From CAZHEV01 sp964531335 [NCBI: uncultured bacterium] (GTDB lineage Bacteria; Eisenbacteria; RBG-16-71-46; CAZHEV01), in NCBI GenBank assembly GCA_964531335.1, contig CAZHEV010000012.1:1-64000 (forward strand): a stretch of DNA of 64,000 bases, read 5' to 3'. How positions within the stretch are numbered: position 1 is the first letter of the stretch; the number at the start of each line of letters is the position of its first letter. Shown here in pieces: positions 26,790 to 35,417 of this stretch. Below the pieces are notes generated by a model. That model was not told the DNA's origin and did no database searches. It saw only the letters and a list, made by a program, of their open reading frames with translations. The translations under genes were made by a program, and so were the position numbers.

Positions 26790-27100
26790 CAGTCGGGAGG
26801 GTCAATTGTATGCCCTCGACGCATTGGAGGTTTTGCTAAGCTTCAGTTGCTACTGGGTTAGGCCGATCAAGGTAAATGCCTAGCGCGTATGCGGTTTAGC
26901 GATCGCCCGAAGCCACGCTGTGTTGCAGCGTTTTCGCTCGGCCGAAGGCGGAAGAGCGCCGTGCGCCCCAGTAGACGACGGAGGCTTTTTTTCAAGTCTG
27001 CTTACCCCGAGTCCGCCACTCGAAGGCTTGGATTTGGACAGGGGGCCGAGCGCGAGGCATCGGCTCCCTGTTGTTTTCTATTCTCCTTGGTGGTTACCCT
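26790..27100 (+). promoter_or_regulatory. Long 5' leader ending in a putative transcription attenuator
   Basis: No credible ORF lies in this 311-nt stretch. It carries GGAGGT (26826-26831), TTGCTAAG (26833-26840) and GGCCGATCAA (26860-26869) in the same order as the leader at 16491-16823. A small CAGT/ACTG hairpin lies between, and the GAGGG/CCCTC pair is near 26796-26817. It ends with the strong terminator hairpin at 27037-27083, and the start codon follows less than 30 bases later. TCGGCCGA at 26938-26945 could pair with part of the terminator's 5' arm and act in antitermination (weak). Ligand or protein partner unknown; no known riboswitch class was recognised. Confidence 0.55.
27037..27083 (+). 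terminator. Intrinsic terminator inside the leader (putative attenuator)
   Basis: A 12-bp stem, 27038-27049 with 27060-27071 (one G-U pair, extendable by a G-U at 27037/27072), closes a 10-base loop and is followed by TTGTTTTCTATTC. It lies downstream of a good promoter and 18-25 bases before the ATG at 27101. It cannot be the end of the upstream operon alone, because the promoter lies between, so read-through control of the sugar transferase is likely. Confidence 0.75.
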
Positions 27101-27865
27101 ATGATGGTCAATCCGAGAACGGGACGAGTATCTCAAAGGGTGGGAATAGCGGAATCCACGGTAAGCCAGGCGGCCGGCCACGAGAGCCAGTCTCCGCCGT
27201 TGGAGACGGCCGGGCCTCCGCGCGTCATTGATATGAAGATAGCCGAGGCCAACGGCGGGGGCTTCTACGTTAAGTACGGAAAGCGCGCCATCGACCTAGT
27301 GGGCGCGGTCGTGGGGCTGGCCCTCCTGTGGCCCCTGATAGCCCTCTTCGCCGTCTTGATAAAGCTCGACTCCAAGGGCCCCGTGCTCTACAAGGCCATG
27401 AGATTGGGCAAGGGCGGCAAGCCCTTCACCTTCTACAAGCTGCGGTCGATGTACGTCGGGGCTCACGAGACCCGTGGAAGGCTCATGCACCTGAACCAGG
27501 TCAAGGGGCCGGTCTTCAAGCTCTTCGACGACCCCAGGATCACAAGGGTCGGCCGATTCATGCGCAAGTGCAGTATTGACGAGCTACCCCAGCTGTATAA
27601 TGTTCTCAAGGGCGACATGAGCCTTGTAGGGCCCCGCCCGCCCATACCCGAAGAGGTCGAGAAGTATGAGCCGTGGCAGCTTCGCAGGCTGAGCCCAAAG
27701 CCGGGCATAACCTGCCTTTGGCAGATAAGCGGGCGAAGCCGCCTGGGATTCGACGAATGGATGCGATTGGACATAGAGTACATAAACAATCAGTCGTTCT
27801 GGATGGACATGAAGATTCTTCTGCGCACCATCCCCGCGGTAATATTGAGGGAGGGCGCCTATTGA
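27101..27865 (+). CDS. Undecaprenyl-phosphate sugar-phosphate transferase (initiating enzyme, WbaP/PglC family)
   Basis: 254 aa from ATG 27101 (second ATG at 27104), with GGTGG upstream. After about 50 polar residues the bacterial_transf core begins: [20 protein letters not shown] (re-entrant helix), [20 protein letters not shown], then [20 protein letters not shown] and [14 protein letters not shown], ending [13 protein letters not shown]. It transfers a sugar-1-phosphate to undecaprenyl phosphate, the first step of repeat-unit synthesis. It is short, of the PglC-like monotopic type, without the multi-helix N-terminal part of WbaP. The frame opens upstream at a TTG (27071) that lies inside the terminator tail, so that start is unlikely. 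Confidence 0.92.
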   Translation: MMVNPRTGRVSQRVGIAESTVSQAAGHESQSPPLETAGPPRVIDMKIAEANGGGFYVKYGKRAIDLVGAVVGLALLWPLIALFAVLIKLDSKGPVLYKAMRLGKGGKPFTFYKLRSMYVGAHETRGRLMHLNQVKGPVFKLFDDPRITRVGRFMRKCSIDELPQLYNVLKGDMSLVGPRPPIPEEVEKYEPWQLRRLSPKPGITCLWQISGRSRLGFDEWMRLDIEYINNQSFWMDMKILLRTIPAVILREGAY

Positions 27866-27887
27866 TCGATGGAGGTGTGAGGTGCGG

Positions 27888-27926
27888 GAATCCCGCGGCC
27901 GCAGGCCGCGGGATTCTTGTTTTTTG
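27888..27926 (+). terminator. Intrinsic terminator after the sugar transferase gene
   Basis: A perfect 13-bp stem (27888-27900 with 27904-27916, loop GCA) is followed by TTGTTTTTT. It separates the polysaccharide block from the methionine genes. Confidence 0.95.
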
Positions 27927-28049
27927 GTACGCCCTCTTGTTTTACGCGGGAGGTCTATGACGCGCCGATCGCCTTGGAGGACTGATGTCCACGGGAGTCG
28001 CGCGTCCCCGCGCGCCGACCGTCTTGGGCGCGCGTCGGGGGGGGAAGTG

Positions 28050-31000
28050 ATGCGTGCGGGAATCTCGCATAAGCACGGCGGCGGCCGTGGCAGGAGATTG
28101 GCCGGCGAGCTCGAGCGGTCCGTCCTCGTCCTCGACGGCGCCATGGGGACGCAGATCCAGTCGCTCGGGCTGACCGAGGCCGATTTTCGGGGCACGCGGT
28201 ACGCCGGCCATGAGCGCGCGTTGCAAGGCAACTTCGACGTACTTTGCCTTACCCGCCCCGATACGATAAAGGACCTGCACCTGTCCTACCTGGAGGCCGG
28301 CGCGGACATCATATCGACGAACACCTTCGGCGCGAACCCAGTGGTCCAGGGCGACTACGGCACGGCCGGGAAAGTCTACGAGATGAACCTGGCCGCCGCG
28401 AGGCTCGCCGCGGAGGCCGTGGCGGAGTTCAACAGAGGGCGGCCCGGGCGGCCCCGCTTCGTGGCGGGCGCGATCGGCCCCACCAACAAGTCATGCTCCA
28501 TAGCGACCGACCCCGAGGAGCCGGCTCGCCGGGAGACGGATTTCGATACGCTGGCTGCCGCGTACAGGGAGCAGGTCTCGGCGCTTGCGGCTGGTGGAGT
28601 GGACGTCTTCCTGCTCGAGACCGTCTTCGACACTTTGAACGCAAAGGCCGCTCTTTTCGCGATCGAGAGCGCGCTGGCGGAGTTGAAGGTCGATATCCCC
28701 GTCTGGATATCGGCGACGATCGCCGACCGCCGGGGCCGCATCCTTTCCGGGCAGACCATCGAAGCGTTCTGGATATCCGTCGCCCACGCCCGGCCTCTGT
28801 GCGTGGGGCTAAACTGCGGCCTGGGCCCGGGCGACATACGCCCTCACCTGGCCTCGCTGGGCGCGGTCGCGGGCGCCTTCGTCTCGGCTCACCCGAACGC
28901 AGGCCTGCCCGACGAGGCGGGCCGCTACAGCGAGACGCCGGAGGGTATGGCGGCCGCGATGGAGAAGCTCGCGAGAGAGGGCCTTTTGAACGTGGCCGGG
29001 GGCTGCTGCGGCACAACGCCCGATCACACTAGGGCAATCGCCGAGGCCGTGGCGGGGATCGCTCCGCGCGCCGTCCTTTCCATCCCGCGGCGCTCGCGCC
29101 TGAGCGGGCTCGAGCCCGTGGAGATAGGGCCCGGATCGCTCTTCGTCAACATCGGCGAGCGCACCAACGTGACCGGCTCGGCGCGCTTCGCCCGGCTCAT
29201 AAGGGAGGGCCGCGGCGAGAAGGCCCTGGCCGTGGCCCGGGAGCAGATAAGGGCAGGCGCCCAGATAATCGACGTCAACATGGACGATCCGCTTATGGAC
29301 TCCCGGGACGAGATGGTGAAGTTCCTCAATCTCGCGGCGTCGGACCCCGAGGTGGCGAAGGTGCCGGTCATGGTGGACTCGGCCCGGTGGGAAGTGCTCG
29401 AGGCCGGTCTCAAATGTCTTCAGGGAAAGGGAATCGCCAACTCCATAAGCCTGAAGGACGGCGAGGAGGAGCTCGTCCGCAGGGCGCGCCTTGCGAGGTC
29501 GTTCGGCGCGGCGGTCGTCGTGATGGCGTTCGACGAGCGCGGCCAGGCTGAAAGCTACGAGCGAAAAGTCGAGATCTGCACGAGGGCTTACAGGATACTT
29601 ACCGAAAGGGCGGGTGTGTCTGCCGAAGATGTGATCCTGGACCCTGCCGTCTTCGCCGTGGGAACGGGGCTCTCGCGCCGTGACGACCGCGCCGTGGCGT
29701 TCATCGAGGCGTGTCGCGCTCTGAAGAGTAACCTTCCGCACTGCATGGTCAGCGGCGGCGTGAGCAACCTCTCTTTCGCCTTCCGCGGTCTGGACGCCTT
29801 GAGAGAGGCGATGCACACGGTCTTTCTCTATCACTCCGTGCGCGCGGGCTTGGACATGGGCATAGTCAACGCCGGCCAGCTCGGCGTCTACGAGAGCATA
29901 CCCGCGGAGATAAGAGATCCCGTAGAGGACCTTATCCTCGACCGTGACGAGAACGCGCTGGCTCGAGTGTTGGAGCTCGCGGCGCGCATGAGGGGGGCAA
30001 AAGGCGAAGAGCGCAAAGATCCGGAGGAGGCGCGGCGAAAGGCCCCGGTCCAGGATAGGCTGAAGCGCGCGTTGCTTGAGGGCGCGGCGGATCACGTGGA
30101 GGAAGACGCGGTGGCTGCAATGGAGGCGCTCGGAACCGCCCTCGCGGTCGTCGAAGACCTTTTGATGTCGGGGATGGAGGAGGTCGGGGCGCAGTTCGCC
30201 GAGGGCAAGATGTTCTTGCCCCAGGTTATAAGAAGCGCCCGCGTCATGAAAAAGGCGGTCGCCGCTCTCGAGCCCTATATGAAAGAGGCCGGAGAGAGAA
30301 GCCCCGCGCGAAGGAAGGGGAAGGTGCTTCTGGCCACGGTGCAAGGGGACGTCCACGACATAGGCAAGAACATCGTTGGGGTCGTCCTGGCCTGCAACGG
30401 CTTCGAGGTGGTGGACCTGGGCACGAACGTATCCGCGCCGGAGATAGTGGAAGCCGTCAGGACGGAGGCTCCCGACGCGGTGGGGCTGAGCGGCCTGATC
30501 ACGCCGTCTCTGGATAAGATGGCCCAGGCGGCGGACGAGCTGAACCGTGCCGGGCTCGCGCCGCCTCTTCTCGTCGGCGGCGCGGCGACCTCCAAGGCGC
30601 ACGCCGCGACGAAGATAGACCCACTGTACGGAGGAGCGGTCCTGCACGTCAGCGACGCGTCGCGCGCGGCATCGGCGGCGGAACGGGCCGTGAGAGCGGA
30701 CGCCGGGGCCCTCGAGAAGATAAAGGCGGAGCACGCGCGTATCAGGTCGGAGGCGCTCGAGCGCCGGGCGGGGGCAAAGCTGCTCGATCTCGAAGATGCC
30801 CGGGGGCGTTCTCTGTCGCCGGACTGGAGCGAGTACAGCCCCCCTCGGCCGGTCAGGACGGGCGTCAGCGTGATCGACGATTATCCCCTTTCCGATCTGC
30901 CGCCCTACTTCGACTGGTCCCAGTTTCTAAAGGTCTGGAAGATGAAAGGCGCAGGCGGCCGGTCGCGGCGGCCGGACCGGCTGGAAGAGGACGCGCGGGA

Positions 31001-31748
31001 GCTGGTCGCCGAGGCAAAGGCGCTTCTGTCGAGAGTGATCGGAGACCGGATGCTCTCAGGGCGCGCGGTGGTGGGCCTTTTCCCGGCCAACTCGAGCGGC
31101 GACGACGTCGAGATATACCTGGACGAGGACCGGTCGAGCCTCCTCGCAACGGCCCATTTCCTCAGGCAGCAGGGGGCCGCTGCGCCGGAGCGGCCCAAGC
31201 TCTGCCTTTCGGATTTCATTGGCCCCAAGGGCTCGGGTGTCGAAGATTACATAGGGGTCTTCGTGGTATCGGCCGGGTTCGGTTGCGATGAGTCGGTCCG
31301 GCGCCTCAGGGCGGAGGGGGACGACTACCAGGCCATAATGTTGCAGGCTTTGGCCGACGGGCTGGCCGACGCGGCCGCGGAGCACCTGCACCTTAGAGTG
31401 CGCCGGGAGCTGTGGGGATACGCCGAGGACGAAGCCATAGGCCCGGAAGGCGCGATTGCCGGAAAGTACAGGGGCATAAGGCCGGCTCCCGGTTATCCGG
31501 CCTGCCCGGATCACGCGGCAAAGGGCCTCATTTGCGATATCCTGGATGCAAGGCGCGGTATAGCCGTCGATCTGACCGATACTTTCGACATGGTCCCGGC
31601 CGCCTCGGTGGCGGGCTGGTACTTCGCTCACCCGGAGGCGCGCTACTTCAAAGTGGGCAGGATAGGGCGCGATCAGCTCGAGGACTACGCGAGACGAGAG
31701 GGCATAACGGCCGCGGAAGCCAAGCGGCGTCTGGTCGCATGCCTTTGA
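28050..31748 (+). CDS. metH: Cobalamin-dependent methionine synthase
   Basis: 1232 aa from the ATG at 28050, which follows a G-rich GGGGGGGGAAG. All four modules are present. The homocysteine-binding barrel has LDGAMGTQIQ and the Zn ligands in GLNCGLGP and GGCCGTTPDH (about 317). The methyl-THF barrel has VNIGERTNVTGSARF (about 365). The B12 cap and Rossmann domain carry the cobalt-ligand motif DVHDIGKN (about 767). The C-terminal SAM-binding reactivation domain runs from about 890. It methylates homocysteine using methylcobalamin. metF follows 130 bases later. No cobalamin riboswitch was recognised in the short upstream region. Confidence 0.97.
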   Translation: MRAGISHKHGGGRGRRLAGELERSVLVLDGAMGTQIQSLGLTEADFRGTRYAGHERALQGNFDVLCLTRPDTIKDLHLSYLEAGADIISTNTFGANPVVQGDYGTAGKVYEMNLAAARLAAEAVAEFNRGRPGRPRFVAGAIGPTNKSCSIATDPEEPARRETDFDTLAAAYREQVSALAAGGVDVFLLETVFDTLNAKAALFAIESALAELKVDIPVWISATIADRRGRILSGQTIEAFWISVAHARPLCVGLNCGLGPGDIRPHLASLGAVAGAFVSAHPNAGLPDEAGRYSETPEGMAAAMEKLAREGLLNVAGGCCGTTPDHTRAIAEAVAGIAPRAVLSIPRRSRLSGLEPVEIGPGSLFVNIGERTNVTGSARFARLIREGRGEKALAVAREQIRAGAQIIDVNMDDPLMDSRDEMVKFLNLAASDPEVAKVPVMVDSARWEVLEAGLKCLQGKGIANSISLKDGEEELVRRARLARSFGAAVVVMAFDERGQAESYERKVEICTRAYRILTERAGVSAEDVILDPAVFAVGTGLSRRDDRAVAFIEACRALKSNLPHCMVSGGVSNLSFAFRGLDALREAMHTVFLYHSVRAGLDMGIVNAGQLGVYESIPAEIRDPVEDLILDRDENALARVLELAARMRGAKGEERKDPEEARRKAPVQDRLKRALLEGAADHVEEDAVAAMEALGTALAVVEDLLMSGMEEVGAQFAEGKMFLPQVIRSARVMKKAVAALEPYMKEAGERSPARRKGKVLLATVQGDVHDIGKNIVGVVLACNGFEVVDLGTNVSAPEIVEAVRTEAPDAVGLSGLITPSLDKMAQAADELNRAGLAPPLLVGGAATSKAHAATKIDPLYGGAVLHVSDASRAASAAERAVRADAGALEKIKAEHARIRSEALERRAGAKLLDLEDARGRSLSPDWSEYSPPRPVRTGVSVIDDYPLSDLPPYFDWSQFLKVWKMKGAGGRSRRPDRLEEDARELVAEAKALLSRVIGDRMLSGRAVVGLFPANSSGDDVEIYLDEDRSSLLATAHFLRQQGAAAPERPKLCLSDFIGPKGSGVEDYIGVFVVSAGFGCDESVRRLRAEGDDYQAIMLQALADGLADAAAEHLHLRVRRELWGYAEDEAIGPEGAIAGKYRGIRPAPGYPACPDHAAKGLICDILDARRGIAVDLTDTFDMVPAASVAGWYFAHPEARYFKVGRIGRDQLEDYARREGITAAEAKRRLVACL

Positions 31749-31878
31749 TGGCGACGGGGCAGGCTCCGGGGCGTTTCCCGCCCGCGCTCATGTTCAGTCG
31801 CCGCACTGCGGCGCACGAGGCGCGGACTGTCCTCAACCTTCCGCGCGGCGGCGTTGTCATCAAAACGGAGGTAACGCT

Positions 31879-32826
31879 TTGCACGTGACGGAACACCTGG
31901 ACAGGGCGGCGAATCCACTCTTCAGCTATGAGATCATCCCGCCTCTCAGGGGCGCGAGCGCGCAGGAGATAATGGACATAGTGGAGCAGGTCTTGCCTTA
32001 CGAGCCGCCTTTCATAGACGTGACCAGCCACTCCGCCGAGGCCTACTACGAGGAGCTCGACAACGGCACGATCCTTCGCCGGATACGCAGGAAGCGCCCG
32101 GGGATGATAAGCATTTGCGGGATAATCTCGAACCGGTACAACATCGATACCGTGGCCCATCTGCTCTGTCGCGGGTTCACGCGCGAGGAGACAGAGGACG
32201 CGATGATAGAGCTCAACTACCTGGGCATTCACAACGTCCTGGCCGTGCGCGGGGACGAGCCCAATTACGAGAAGCAGATCGGAGCGGGGCGTTCCGTGAA
32301 CGCGTACGCGAACGAGCTCGTCGCGCAGCTAAACGGCTTGAGGCGGGGGGTGTACCTGGAGGACATCGCGAACTCCGAGCCGATGGACATATGCATAGGC
32401 GTCGGCGGCTATCCCGAAAAACATGTCGAGGCCCCGAACCTCAAGGCCGATGTCGCGAACTTGAAGCGAAAAGTGGACGCGGGGGCCGACTACGTCGTCA
32501 CGCAGATGTTCTTCGACAATAAGTATTACTTCGATTTCGTGAGGGAGTGCAGAAAGGCGGGCATCGAAGTGCCCATAATCCCAGGCCTCAAGATAATAGA
32601 CAGGACGACGCAGCTTACCAGCCTTCCCAAGAAATTCCACGTCTCCATCCCGGAGAGGCTCGTGGACGAGATCACAGCTCACCCCGACCACGTGGCCGAG
32701 ATCGGAATGAGATGGGCCGCAGGGCAATGCTCGGAGCTTCTCAACAACTCGGTCAACTGCATTCACTTCTACATAATGAAGAACGCCGCATCCGCCATGG
32801 CGGTGGTGAGGGAGCTGAGGGACTAG
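31879..32826 (+). CDS. metF: 5,10-methylenetetrahydrofolate reductase
   Basis: 315 aa. The TTG at 31879 has GGAGGT six bases upstream; GTG at 31885 is the alternative. The MTHFR barrel has FSYEIIPPLRG at the start, then LGIHNVLAVRGDEP, AVGGYPEKHVEAP-like VGVGGYPEKHVE, and GADYVVTQMFFDN (about 205). It makes methyl-THF for the methionine synthase encoded upstream; the two probably form one transcription unit. Confidence 0.94.
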   Translation: MHVTEHLDRAANPLFSYEIIPPLRGASAQEIMDIVEQVLPYEPPFIDVTSHSAEAYYEELDNGTILRRIRRKRPGMISICGIISNRYNIDTVAHLLCRGFTREETEDAMIELNYLGIHNVLAVRGDEPNYEKQIGAGRSVNAYANELVAQLNGLRRGVYLEDIANSEPMDICIGVGGYPEKHVEAPNLKADVANLKRKVDAGADYVVTQMFFDNKYYFDFVRECRKAGIEVPIIPGLKIIDRTTQLTSLPKKFHVSIPERLVDEITAHPDHVAEIGMRWAAGQCSELLNNSVNCIHFYIMKNAASAMAVVRELRD

Positions 32827-32983
32827 GCGCGCGCCGTGCGGCGGAACGTGGTGAGCCGGCGCGGTAGCGCCGGCGCGCGGGGGAAAGCCCGAGGCGGAGC
32901 CGTGCAGGTGCGTAGGGTCGCCGGCGGATGGGATCTTGCGCCCCGAAAAGTGAGCCGTGGCCCGCTGGAGGCCGGAGCGGCCA

Positions 32984-34099
32984 TCACTTGGGCTGGGGCA
33001 TGCCCTCGAGAGGCCGGGCGAAGAGCATCTGCATGCCCACCTCGGTGGGCTCGATCCGCACCCACCTGGGCGTCCCGCCGCTCGTAACGAAAGTCGCAAA
33101 GTCCATATCCAGCGCGGTCCGCCAGTCGGGAGGGATGGGTATTATCCCGCGGCCTTTCAGGTTCTGAACGAAGCGGCCTTCACCTCCGTCCCATGAGACG
33201 AGCACGATCTTACCGGTGCTCTCGTACTCCTGCACGTACTGGTTGCCGTGGCAGTCGCCGCAAGCGGTTACCGCCGTAGTGTTTATGGTGTGCGCGTGGT
33301 ACGGGGCTATCGCCACGAACGCCTTGCCCTGGTACGTCACGGTCAGCATGTTCCCCGCGTCTATCTTTAGATTCCCGTCACCCCTGTCGCGCCTGAGCAG
33401 AAGCTTCCAGCCCGTGAACTGCCCGTACGAGAGCTTTCCCTGGCCGCCGACCTCGTGCTCGAAGTGGCAGTTGTAGCAGGTCACCACCGACCGGACGTGG
33501 CAGGCGGAGCACTCCATCGCGGCGCCCTCCGGGGTCTCCCCCGCGTGAGCCGAATGGAACTCGTTCGTCTGGATGGTCTCGTGGCATCCGGGGTTCTCGC
33601 AGCCCGCCGTGATCGCGCCGGCCTCGAGCATCGATAAGTAGCTTCGCCCGTCGCCGTGTACGTCGTCGGCGTCGTGGCAGTCCTTGCACTGGTAGCCGAG
33701 CTCGTCCCTATGCACGTCCGTCAACCCCGGGATCGCGTCCTCGACGTACTGGTTGCTGTGGCAGGTGTAGCATTCGTCGTCGCTCTGCGCCGGGGCCGCG
33801 ATGTCCCGGACGCCGTCCGGCGTGCCGCCTGTGTGGCATGCGTCGCACTCGCCCGGCTCGACGTGGCAGCTCTTGCACTCGAGGTCGTCGTAAGGTATCC
33901 CTGTTATGCTCTCGAACCCGCCCTGGGCGCTCTGGTACCAGTACCTGATGCCGTTTGCGGTTCCGTGCAGGGACGTCATCAGCCTCTCCTGTATTGAGAT
34001 GTTCGGCTCTTGCGGCGAGCGCTCGCTACAGCCCGCATACAAAAGGGCAAGTGCCAGGCAAGCGGGCAGGCATATCGACCTGATCGAAACGGCGCGCAT
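32984..34099 (-). CDS. Eight-haem c-type cytochrome lipoprotein
   Basis: 371 aa. The signal peptide ends in the lipobox YAGC, so it is probably an outer- or inner-membrane-anchored lipoprotein. There are seven CXXCH motifs (CKSCH, CDACH, CYTCH, CKDCH, CSACH, CYNCH, CGDCH) and one expanded CX4CH motif (CENPGCH), giving eight predicted haems, all within about residues 75-290. The C-terminal 80 residues have no haem. The ATG is preceded by GGAGGGGAG. It stands alone and divergent from the next glycosyltransferase. A role in periplasmic electron transfer is expected; partner and acceptor are unknown. Confidence 0.9.
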   Translation of the reverse strand: MRAVSIRSICLPACLALALLYAGCSERSPQEPNISIQERLMTSLHGTANGIRYWYQSAQGGFESITGIPYDDLECKSCHVEPGECDACHTGGTPDGVRDIAAPAQSDDECYTCHSNQYVEDAIPGLTDVHRDELGYQCKDCHDADDVHGDGRSYLSMLEAGAITAGCENPGCHETIQTNEFHSAHAGETPEGAAMECSACHVRSVVTCYNCHFEHEVGGQGKLSYGQFTGWKLLLRRDRGDGNLKIDAGNMLTVTYQGKAFVAIAPYHAHTINTTAVTACGDCHGNQYVQEYESTGKIVLVSWDGGEGRFVQNLKGRGIIPIPPDWRTALDMDFATFVTSGGTPRWVRIEPTEVGMQMLFARPLEGMPQPK

Positions 34100-34122
34100 C
34101 TATTGCTCCCCTCCTTATATAG

Positions 34123-34151
34123 AGTAGACCCTTATCCGGCTGACCGGTCAA
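34123..34151 (-). promoter_or_regulatory. Promoter for the multihaem cytochrome gene
   Basis: On the minus strand TTGACC (34151-34146) and TCTACT (34128-34123) have a 17-base spacer. The start codon lies 24 bases downstream, so the leader would be short. The -10 box is a moderate match (4 of 6). Confidence 0.5.
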
Positions 34152-34242
34152 CCATCAATTGCTCCGGATATGCGGCCGGGGAGCGGAGCAGAGCAATCGC
34201 GCGCGAGCTCCGCGCCCCCGGGTCAACCATCGTTTGCCTCGG
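34144..34242. repeat. Pair of 24-base imperfect direct repeats upstream of the cytochrome gene
   Basis: Two copies, 34144-34167 and 34219-34242, share GGTCAACCATC followed by a similar TTGC and CGG tail (about 19 of 24 identical), spaced 75 bases apart. The first covers the -35 box of the cytochrome promoter. They could be binding sites for a regulator. The rest of the gap (34243-34467) holds no gene; a weak plus-strand promoter, TTGCGC (34347-34352) and TATCTT (34371-34376), may serve the glycosyltransferase. Confidence 0.4.
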
Positions 34243-34467
34243 CCGGCTTTCCTGGGCTATCACCCCACGGACTATTGCCCGAGGCCCGGCGGACGCGAAA
34301 GGAGCGATGTCCCTCACAGCATGCCCGTCTCCATCACAGCCTCAGCTTGCGCAAGGGGTTAGGGACGTGGTATCTTATCAGGACCAATCTGCCGGCGCTC
34401 TCCCGGGCGCACATCGCGACGCTGTGGGGGGCTGCCGGCCCCATCTACTTCAGCTCCTGGAGGTCGG

Positions 34468-35142
34468 ATGTACAGGGACAAGACTGTTTCGGTGGTGATT
34501 CCCTGTTATAACGAGGAAGAGGGCATCCGCTACGTGCTCAACGCCCTTCCGCCGTTGGTGGACGAGGTCGTTGTGGTGGACAACAACTGCACCGACTCAA
34601 CCGCCGAGGTGGCCGAGTCCCTCGGAGCGAAGGTCGTCCAGGAGCGCACGCCCGGATACGGCGCCGCGTACAAGAGGGGGCTCAGAGAGCCCGTCTCCGA
34701 CATAGTCGTGACCATGGACGGCGACGCGACCTATCCTCCGGAGGCGATCACCGAGCTAATAGACGTGCTGCTCGACAAGAACCTCGACTTCATCTCGGCC
34801 GCGCGCTTCCCCCTGAGCGACAGCAAGGCCATGAGCTTCACTAACAGGCTCGGCAACTTCGTCCTCACCCTGGGGACGCGGGTCCTCTTTTTCAAAAGCG
34901 TCAAGGACTCCCAGTCGGGCATGTGGGTGTTCAAGAGGCACGCGCTGAAGCACCTGCGCCTTGAGAGCGACGGGATGGCCTTCTCCGAGGAGATAAAGAT
35001 AGAGGCTATACGGAGCAGGCACGTGAAGTTCGCCGAGCACCATATCAAATACGGCGACCGGATAGGCACCATAAAGCTACAGAAGTGGCGCGACGGATTC
35101 AGCAATCTCCTTTATCTGCTCAAGCTCAGGTTTCGGTTCTGA
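34468..35142 (+). CDS. Glycosyltransferase family 2 (dolichol-phosphate-mannose-synthase-like)
   Basis: 224 aa, ATG after TGGAGGTCGG. It starts VSVVIPCYNEEEGIRYVLNA, then VVVVDNNCTDSTAEVAESLG and a DGDATYPPEAI metal/donor motif (about 92). QSGMWVFKRHALKHL resembles the acceptor region of DPM1/GtrB-type enzymes. It ends after the catalytic domain without membrane helices. It would make a polyprenyl-phosphate-linked sugar, the kind of donor used by the GT-C membrane enzymes in this window (inference). Confidence 0.9.
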   Translation: MYRDKTVSVVIPCYNEEEGIRYVLNALPPLVDEVVVVDNNCTDSTAEVAESLGAKVVQERTPGYGAAYKRGLREPVSDIVVTMDGDATYPPEAITELIDVLLDKNLDFISAARFPLSDSKAMSFTNRLGNFVLTLGTRVLFFKSVKDSQSGMWVFKRHALKHLRLESDGMAFSEEIKIEAIRSRHVKFAEHHIKYGDRIGTIKLQKWRDGFSNLLYLLKLRFRF

Positions 35143-35293
35143 ACGGCCCACCCACAGGAGGTTCTCACCGCGGTAGAGCGCTGAAGGCTTGGGCGTCTTT
35201 GCGAATTCAGCGTGATCCCGGCCCCACCGCGTCATGCAAAGCAAGACACATTCACATCCATAGCTCAGATTCCCACCGCCGGCTGGTTTCCCC

Positions 35294-35322
35294 TTGAGCC
35301 GCGGGGCGTTCCGCGTTATAAT
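35294..35322 (+). promoter_or_regulatory. Sigma-70-type promoter before the Gfo/Idh oxidoreductase
   Basis: TTGAGC (35294-35299), a 17-base spacer and a perfect TATAAT (35317-35322). The predicted start of transcription is near 35329, about 90 bases before the preferred start codon. Confidence 0.8.
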
Positions 35323-35417
35323 GCCAGAGACTCGATTCGATGGACTCGCAAGCTCGGCCCTGGAGGGTGGAGCTTGACGATTTCCTGCCCCTTTCGCTTT
35401 CTCTATGGATGGAGGTT

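Noticed and set aside
27926-28049. Cobalamin riboswitch upstream of metH
   Set aside because: Only about 120 bases lie between terminator and start and no B12-box-like core was found.
28809-30734. Long minus-strand open frame of 641 codons
   Set aside because: Fully antisense to metH; composition is that of a shadow frame and no motif is present.
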